Positions 57,039 through 64,000 of a DNA stretch of 64,000 nucleotides are shown piece after piece (position 1 is the first letter of the stretch; the number at the start of each line of letters is the position of its first letter). The translations under genes and the position numbers were made by a program. Location of the stretch: the NCBI GenBank assembly GCA_003024785.1, contig PUQB01000116.1:326001-390000 (forward strand), in the 5' to 3' direction. Under the pieces are notes generated by a model, which was not told the DNA's origin, did not search any database, and was given only the letters and a program-made list of their open reading frames with translations. The stretch comes from Selaginella tamariscina (taxonomy: Eukaryota > Streptophyta > Lycopodiopsida > Selaginellales > Selaginellaceae).

Positions 57039-57316
57039 TAAGCTGAAGTCTTTTTGTTTATGTTATTATAGGAGATTTTATCTTCTACAGCGTGTTAGTG
57101 GGGCGTGCAGCAATGTTCGATCTTATGACAGTTTGGTCATGTTACTTAGCAATAGTTTCTGGACTGGCTGGGACACTGGTCCTACTTGCAGTTTGGAGAC
57201 GGGCCCTCCCAGCTTTGCCCCTCTCCATCTCCTTGGGTGTCTTGTTTTATTTCTTAACAAGGTTGATCGTGGAGCCTTTTGTTATGCAACTCGATACTCG
57301 CCTCGTTTTCTTCTAG
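54343..57316 (+). CDS. PSEN: Presenilin (gamma-secretase catalytic subunit), nine exons
   Basis: Intramembrane aspartyl protease of endomembranes. Exons: 54343-54720, 54918-55031, 55125-55361, 55592-55711, 55835 to about 55901, 56059-56195, 56470-56730, 56816-56880 and 57072-57316, all at GT-AG sites. The first catalytic Asp is in MAAYDVVAVL (codon 55221-55223). The second is in the GLGD motif, formed across the exon 8/9 junction (IKLGLG then DFIFYSVLVGRAA). The PAL motif is at 57209-57217 (RALPALPLSI). About six hydrophobic segments precede a long, hydrophilic, Glu/Gln/Ser-rich loop (exons 4-8), and three follow it. The total is roughly 540 residues, long for a plant presenilin because of the loop. 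Exons 5 and 8 each join one base out of phase with their upstream exon, which may be indel errors or alternative splice sites. Confidence 0.9.
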
Positions 57317-59035
57317 AGGTACTTGTAATAAGTTATATTATAGTATTGATTTATTGTTTATTTTATACGACACGTGTGAAAGTATTAAAATTTAAAGATA
57401 TTCTTGGTCGGACGTCCAATGCGTGTGAATTTTATTACGTGATTTTGTTTGTCCGAAGGATTTAAAATCCGGCATTTATGCATCTGTATACTGTTGTTAA
57501 TATTATTTAAATTATTATTACTCGTTGGGCAGGAGAGTTTGAACTATAGTTGGGTGGTGAGTTATTAAAGTTGATCACAGGTTTATTATTCGTTACTATT
57601 TATATCGTTGCTTGTCACTTTGATTTTGTCTTGTTTTATAGCTAATAAAAAAAAGGCTAATTTATTGTGATGAGATATTCTAGGAGACCTTCAACTGGTA
57701 GATAAAATTAGATAGTTATGTGGCAGTAACTACAAGCATATAATACACATATTAACATGTTCTTCTCATAAATATTTTCTAAATGGTATTGGACTTAACA
57801 CTAGTTAATTGTTTTAAAGTTGCTTTGAAACCAAGAATTATGAGTCATGTTAAAGATTTAAATAAGTAATTACTCACTTATTTAATTAATTTATAAAAAT
57901 GAAATAAGAAGCCAAGATGAGGGTTAGGATAATCTTGGTATATTTTAAAAGTATCTCAAGTATACCTGTATAAGGACGTTGGAAGCTCACATAGAACAAA
58001 TCCCAATTTGCAAGAGTTCATCTTTTGGCACATACCAAGTGAGTCTCGTGAAGCTCCTTTAGTTACTTATGTTATGTGATTAAAGAAGTTTTTCTTGTGA
58101 AGGGGATAATGTAAAGTAATTAAGATATATAAAAAAAGTAATTTTGACATATTCTAGAAGAATCTTATAATCAGAATAAATTATTATTAATTTATAGGTT
58201 TGGCTAATCCTATAACCATTTCTAAATATACTCAAGAATATATCTTTTTTTATATATAAACCCAAAGTTTCAATACAAAAGATACTTGAGTTTTCTGTCT
58301 TTTATTGTGTATTTATTATGTTGTGTCTTAAGGTTCTCACACTTTATAAATTATAAGGTTTTTAATAAGAGTTTGTCTTTGTCTTAATAATTAAAAGAGT
58401 TAAAAAATTGAAATAATGATTTCAATTGTCACTTGTACAAGTTGCACATGAACGATAATATATTTATTAGTTTTAATTGTTTTTCAAGGGTTTAAAAATT
58501 GAAATAATGATTTCAATTATCACTTATATAATTTGCACATGAATGATAATATATTTACTCTCTTTTTGGTTAGTTTAATTGTTTTTCAATTATTTCAAAG
58601 TTGCACATTAAATTTAATAGTGTGAAGTTGAAATTCCTTCTTTAAACAGAGTTAGAACACTATTGAATGAATAATGTCGAAGTTGTTTTAAAAGTTCTAC
58701 ATGTAGAAAGCCCTAACCCTAACTAAGTACATTTAGTATATAAGAACTCATTTGACTTATGAATTACATATAAAATAATATGAATCTACACATCTTTATT
58801 GTGGCCATTGATATGACTCACAATTCATTTTTACTTTTAAAAACTAAGTACAATAACATCACTTTATAGGAGTGTCTAAATGCACATGGTTACATAATAA
58901 CTGCACCATTCTTTATGTAATTTAGTCATCCATACTTATAATTAATCTAGGTGGTGTACCTATTGAATTACTATCTTATTCGATGACCTTCCTCTATTAC
59001 TGATCTACCCACTATCTCCCTCATTCACCTTTGTA
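57317..59035. other. AT-rich intergenic DNA with a tandem duplication
   Basis: Presenilin 3' flank, then AT-rich DNA. At about 58400-58590 a unit of roughly 95 bp is present twice in tandem, each copy containing AATTGAAATAATGATTTCAA (itself nearly palindromic) and TGCACATGAAYGATAATATA. No gene is recognised. Confidence 0.55.
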
Positions 59036-61050
59036 ATGGACCCCTCAACTTGGTCCCCTTCTACTTCCCTTTATGTGGACCTTATTTATGACAATCTAGA
59101 AGCTACAAAGGTTGTTTTACAGTGTATGCAAAGAAGAATGGCTAAAGACCTCCTAAGGGTGGGGCAATCTATCAATATTCAAAAAGGTGCAGATGCATTG
59201 CATGCAAGAAAGAAACTATCAATTGAATGCTCTATCAATATTGAGGGAAGGAAAAACCAAGAAACTAAGTTATGGTTACGAATTGGAGCTCTGAGAACAT
59301 GGTGGGGTATGGACAATGCACTTAATCATGTGCATGCATGAAGGTGCACCCATGGTGAGATGACAATATGCAACTTACAGCCCTTCTAACAACTCAATGA
59401 GCCTAATGTGGAGAAGATCATTTATATGCACCATGCTAGAGCGTCACCATTGGTTATGCAATAGTCTCTCCCAACAAACGTTCTAGTCATAAAAAATGAC
59501 ATTCACAACGTCGTTCAACAAGACAAGCACATGTGAACTCATGGTTTCATAACAATGGAGGCACTTATGGAGCACCTCAAGCATCAACCGGTGGTGTTAA
59601 CAATCAAGGTTGACAAGAACAATTGTGTGACACATTTTTTCTTATAGTTGAAGGTGTTGAAAAAGTTTACAAGGCAATATTATAGTGGCGAGATCCTTCT
59701 TATCAATTGCACTTATAAGACTAACAAATATGGGATGCAGTGTATGCACATTGTCAATGTTATTGTCACCAATCAAACCTTCTCATCCTCGTTCTTCTTT
59801 CTTGCCAAAGAAGAGACTTTTGTGAGCGATTGTAGAAGTCAATAGAACCCTCCCAAGATCGCTAGAGGTTAGTTATTGTTGACAACAAAAGGGTCTTCAT
59901 TGCCACAATAGAAGAGGTTTGGCCATCAAAGAGGATCATCCTATGTAGGTGGGACATTGAGAAGAATATAGCAACACACTGCAAAAGAACTTCCAGAGGA
60001 GCAGCAATGGCAACAATAATGACAACGGGCCAGTAAATGGTAAAGATAAGTGGGGTGCTTTTATCCAATGGTGGAAGATCGTTGTTGGTGCATCAATGAT
60101 TGAGGAATTCAATGCTCATTGATAGAAGCTCAAGGATGATGCCCTTGCTAACTCAAATAGAGTGGTTTACATCGAAGCCAATAAGCTCTTATTTAAGGCT
60201 TATTTTGTGACCTTCTTTATTGACAAATACATGCATTGCGGGCACATTGTCACCTCCTGCCTAAAAGGAAGTCACTAGAACTTTGTGAAGAGTAGGTTGA
60301 GGGGCGCCAATAGTAATCCCCTTGCCAAATACGACCATCTAGTAGAAGGTACAAATCTACATCATCATGACATCATCCACCACATTGTGAAAGAGAAGAT
60401 TGAAGCGTTGATGCGCCTTCTGACCTTCCTCAATCCTCTACATCATTGCATTTCCTAGTACACATTGCTACTTGTCAAGAAGTAGTATGCTCAAGCAATT
60501 CAAAGTTAAGAAGAAGATCTATCGTGTCATAGTTCTAACTTGGTGGGTTGACCACTTGGGTAAAGATTGTGGGATATGTAGGATATGTGTGAAAAAGACC
60601 CAAGTGGACCTGGATCATCATGACTAGGGTTCTCTCATAATACTAATTGGCCCTTTGCTTAGTTGACTTAAGGGGAGAGGGAAAGGTTTTGACATTTAGT
60701 ATCAGAACTAAACCTCTCGATTACATGTGTACAACCATATGTCTATGAGATCACTTCTAAGCTGGGTGCAAGACATGCATGTGTAACCATCACAATCACA
60801 CCATGACTAGGGGCCCTCTTATAAACACTAATTGGGAAAGGTTGTGACATATTGCCTTGTACCCATCACAACCGCACCATGACTAGGGGATCTCTTATAA
60901 ACACCAATTGGGAAAGGTTATGACTTTGTAGCCATCACAACTGCACCTATACAATATCCATTGCACACACAATGTTTGGCAATGTCTTGATGGGAACAAT
61001 GCTCTTTATTGGACAATTCTATCTGCCAAACATCTTGATAGGAACAATGG
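59036..61050 (+). pseudogene. Very degenerate retroelement-like tract with short tandem repeats
   Basis: Less AT-rich than its flanks. A 101-codon frame at 59036-59341 (MDPSTWSPSTSLYVDLIYDN) is of unknown nature. A broken CCHC-like motif (YMHCGHIVTSCLK, about 60227-60265) suggests a gag remnant. Near 60690, TAGTATCAGAAC resembles the initiator-Met-tRNA primer-binding site (TGGTATCAGAGC) just after a CA, as at an LTR end. Three related units containing ACCATGACTAGGGG and CAATTGGGAAAGGTT occur at about 60615-60925. None of this is strong enough to define an element. Confidence 0.35.
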
Positions 61051-61339
61051 TGCACGTTGGTAACTAAAGTGGGCATGATACGTGAAAATGGGAATATAAA
61101 ATAAATTACTAATTAATACTTAAGTTTTAATTATTAATTAATCATTTAATTAATATGTAATTAAGCCTTAAATATTAATTAATTAATTAATTAATCCTTC
61201 AATAACCTTACTTAGTAAGGAATATTCCTAAAATATCTTAGAATATTCATATTATTCTAAAAATAGTTTACAATAATGAAGAAATACTATCAAACATAAT
61301 TACAAATGAAATCATTTTCTTATCAACATGTTAATTTAT

Positions 61340-62527
61340 TTATAAATACTTTCTTCCTAACCATACAGAGAAATCTCCTCATTTTGTCTAAATCATCACT
61401 CTCCGGATTAATCAAATCATTTTGGTCAATATCTTGATGTTGTTGCCACCACCTAACACTCTCACGAATGCAATTGGGAGTTGCCATCCTTGTTAATACA
61501 TAAGATGTAATAAGACCAGGTCTGCATAAAGGCTCATCTAAAATGACGTTCCTTAAGAATAATATTATAAAGCGCCCGGTTGCTATCCTTCATTTTATAA
61601 AATTCAAAATCACGAGAAAGAAAAGCTTCAGGAAATGTATGATACGGTGGATACTGCTCACAAAAATTTTCGAGATTCTTCTTTCTGAGGCACGTATCCA
61701 AGTAGTTCACTAGCTCATCCATGATATCGTATCAGAATATGGATCGAAAGTGATTGGATGAATACAAGCAATGTTTTGGTTGAGCATAGCCTTCTGAGGA
61801 GAGTCGTCTACTACTAAGATATGTGCATTCTTCATTATCCTTAAGCGACTGATCTCCCCATGAGTCCCAATTATTCTTTCATTCTTGAAGAAGTATGGCT
61901 TGCTTTCCTTTCTTATATTGTGAAATTCGAGAGGTTTATAACACATTCGCTGGTCAAAAATCCAATCTTTACGAATCACCTCTTCTGCAACACTACAATG
62001 TTTCTTAAGCAAATTCAACAGCGGTGTTAAGTTATGAATCTGCATGCATGACCAAATCCCCACAAGCGCACCCATCTCCTTAAGCTTTTGAAAGAGACGA
62101 TCCAACCCTGGACGAAAAATAATATCATATCGAAATTTACCATGACAAGGAATGAAATCTCCTTGTTTGATTTCTTTTTTCCTATCCTCGGGCCTTTGTC
62201 GATGAAGCAGAACACCATTGACATCCAACAACACAATATGGCCATGAGTAACATGGATAGCGTTGCCTCTTGAATACTTTGCAAATCACTTGTTTGCTCC
62301 CTTTCACATTTATCCGTTGCCACTATCTCGTTGCCTATCCCTTCATCATTTAATTGTACATCATCCTTACAAGATTCAGATATTGCATGCGCTGAAGAAA
62401 TTGATTTCGGAACTGAAGCCAATAAAAATGATGATGAAAAAACTGAAGTGGCCCCCATGGTAACGATGTTTTGAGCTGCATTATTATCCATTTCCTGCAT
62501 GAACTCTGTCATTCTGACATGTGGCAC
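61340..62527 (-). CDS. HAD/FCP1-like phosphatase, second element copy
   Basis: Same gene as at 11871-13058: MPHVRMTEFMQEMDNN start, LLDVNGVLLHR motif I, GIWSC, LVVDDSPQKAM and the MDELVNYLDTCLRKKN continuation. In this copy a base is missing just before motif I (near 62254), splitting the N-terminal tail from the domain. The first copy is continuous there, while both are out of phase around 61725-61730. The phosphatase domain itself is unchanged in sequence, including the Asn in place of the second motif I Asp. Confidence 0.7.
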
Positions 62528-62781
62528 AAGAAATTGTCGCCAAACCCCTCTCTTACCTCATGCCAATGCTGAAAATCCATGTTCTCAATTGTTTCATTAC
62601 ATCTGCAAAATGATAATTAGCTGACCTTAAAATTATCAAGGTATATTATTTACCTTGTTAATGTGTGACCCATGTTTGAACTAAAAGCTTCATTAATCCT
62701 TGAGAATTTATTTTCTGTACAAATATAAACGAAATATACAAAAATGCCTTATGTTACACTCATTTACAACTATTCGTCACT

Positions 62782-64000
62782 CTAAGAACTCATTAACAAT
62801 TCTTCTTCGCTATTACCTTCTGAGTGAGGCGAAGAAGGTCTAAGCCGCTTGTGAGATGGTTCAAGATCTTCTGCATCTTCTATTGATGTTTCCATGGGTA
62901 ATGGAGTGTGCGAATGTTCTGTACTCCTCGAGATAACTTCCGGTCTAATATCTGATTGAAGTTCGTCCTCAGACTCCGACATTGAACCAGATTCGTCTTC
63001 AGAGCTATCGCACTTATCGGAGGGAACTTTCTCAAATACTCCTTTATGGATTCGTTGGGGTAGTCAGTTGAGAACCTATCTATCCACTTGTTCAGGTCCT
63101 CAACCATGGTCTTATCCTTTTCAACGGCAAATACACATGTATGCCGAAGGTAACACTCCTTCAAGACGGACCCCCTAGTGCAGTAGTCAAAAACCCACGC
63201 ATCACTGTGAGGACCCCTGATCAAGTTGACGATGCTCCGTGCCGCTTGACTTGTGATGTTTGGATAACGTACATTGCCGAATACGTCACTCTCACCTATC
63301 GGTGTATCGGATGGAGGTTCAGGGCCGTTGGAGTGCAAACAGATGCCTGGCCAGTCATTTGGAAGTTTGAAATGTTTGGCGCATTCCTAACAACCAAGTG
63401 AACAACCGAATCAATGCACTTCGGATCAGCATCATTCATATAAAATCCTGTCCAACGATGTTTATTCCTCTTGGCAAAGGAGAAGGCAAAGGTATCGGTG
63501 ACATGAGCAAGAATCAAGAAATAAATACCTGAAAACGTAGATATCAGTCAAGAGTGCAAGTATGAATTCAATAATAAATACCTTCTTTGTACATGCTTGC
63601 ACGGCTAAGTTTCTCCACCAAATCCTCTAGTGTCCTGTCTGTCGAAGGATTTTTTGACACCCGCCGATCCATCACGAACAATTGAAACGGTTTCCTACAA
63701 GCAGTGATGGTACCCCATAAAGTCTCCGAATCCAACAACAAACATCTGTAGGGCTTGTCGTGATTCGTAGCATCCTCCTTTATAAGGTTCAACTCGGTTC
63801 TCCGCTGCTGAAGGACTGCCATAAGAGAAGGCGTCATCGCAATGTTCTCCTTTTTGGCGTTGGCGTGCAATAGATTCTTGCCCAGATCTTCCGATTGATT
63901 CACCCATTCGACAAGCATATCATCATTTGTCACATGCAAATATTTGCTGACCTCTTCGTATGTTGAAGCCGAAATCCAACCCAGTTTGTGGCAGTGTATT
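62782..64000 (-). CDS. ParB/methyltransferase-like protein, second element copy (3' part only)
   Basis: Covers the methyltransferase-like half of the gene; the ParB-like half lies beyond the window. It reads QLFVMDRRVSKNPSTDRTLE, and at the intron (about 63526-63580) the phase is correct here: RASMYKEG joins IYFLILAHVTDTFAFSF, whereas the first copy has a small change (near 14130) that breaks it. AWVFDYCTRGSVLKECYLRH and CVFAVEKD (motif I-like) are also continuous here. It ends with the same acidic tail, with a base lost near 63019. The DRRV triplet change at the expected DPPY position is present in both copies. Confidence 0.65.

Larger units (their letters stand above)
61051..64000. mobile_element. 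Second copy of the large element (left 2.95 kb, continues past window)
   Basis: From TGCACGTTGG at 61051 to the end of the window the sequence follows 11584 to about 14530 almost base for base, in the same orientation, at an offset of about 49.47 kb. Differences are mainly 1-2 base insertions or deletions (for example near 61541, 61727, 62254, 63019, 63131-63142, 63293 and 63592) with few substitutions. Upstream flanks of the two copies are unrelated, which marks the left boundary. The high identity suggests recent transposition or duplication. Confidence 0.9.

Noticed and set aside
59036-59341. Single-exon host gene on the plus strand
   Set aside because: No recognisable domain, and it is embedded in a degenerate retroelement-like tract with repeats; codon usage gives no support by eye.

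Overview
The window looks like nuclear DNA of a land plant. It is very AT-rich between genes and full of (TA)n, (TG)n and (GA)n microsatellites. Genes have short GT-AG introns. Recognisable families include presenilin, ribosomal protein eL30, phospholipid N-methyltransferase (PLMT type), a BAHD acyltransferase, an F-box protein, SMYD-like SET proteins and a decayed PLS-class PPR gene. The PPR relic and the mix of transposons would fit a seed-free plant (lycophyte, fern or bryophyte), but I cannot name the species.

Layout. 1-3400: the edge of a Ty3-type retroelement (gag, minus strand), an intact intronless SET gene, a PPR pseudogene and an aspartic-protease scrap. 3400-11580: AT-rich DNA with a glucose-6-phosphate isomerase relic, an Emigrant/pogo-like MITE and a small GC-rich island. 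11584-25247: the most interesting object, a candidate 13.7-kb DNA transposon bounded by 27-bp terminal inverted repeats (24/27 matching). It carries a DUF7869-type transposase gene on the right (+). On the left (-) lie an HAD/FCP1-like phosphatase gene and a gene that appears to join a ParB/Srx-like domain to a DNA-methyltransferase-like domain. Between the two transcription units are two arrays, about 35 copies in all, of the 18-bp perfect palindrome GGCGGGATTAATCCCGCC, spaced about 44 bp apart and separated by 3.1 kb of microsatellite and minisatellite DNA. A second, nearly identical copy of the left end begins at 61051 and runs off the window.

26696-38955: broken Ty3-type retroelements (three gag-protease copies, one RT/RNase H/partial integrase) with a tnp2-like (CACTA/Plavaka-type) transposase relic between them. 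38956-43200: mostly empty AT-rich DNA. 43203-57316: the gene-rich block, with two further SET genes (damaged), an F-box gene, a hAT-like MITE with a perfect 8-bp target duplication, a four-exon BAHD gene, a small secreted-protein gene, PLMT, eL30 and a nine-exon presenilin gene. eL30 and presenilin share a divergent promoter of about 480 bp. 57317-61050: AT-rich DNA and a very degenerate retroelement-like tract.

Many otherwise well-conserved genes carry isolated one-base phase errors (F-box, BAHD, PLMT, eL30, presenilin). The two copies of the large element also differ mainly by 1-2 base indels. I think uncorrected long-read indels are a better explanation than mass pseudogenisation, so frame breaks here should be read with caution.
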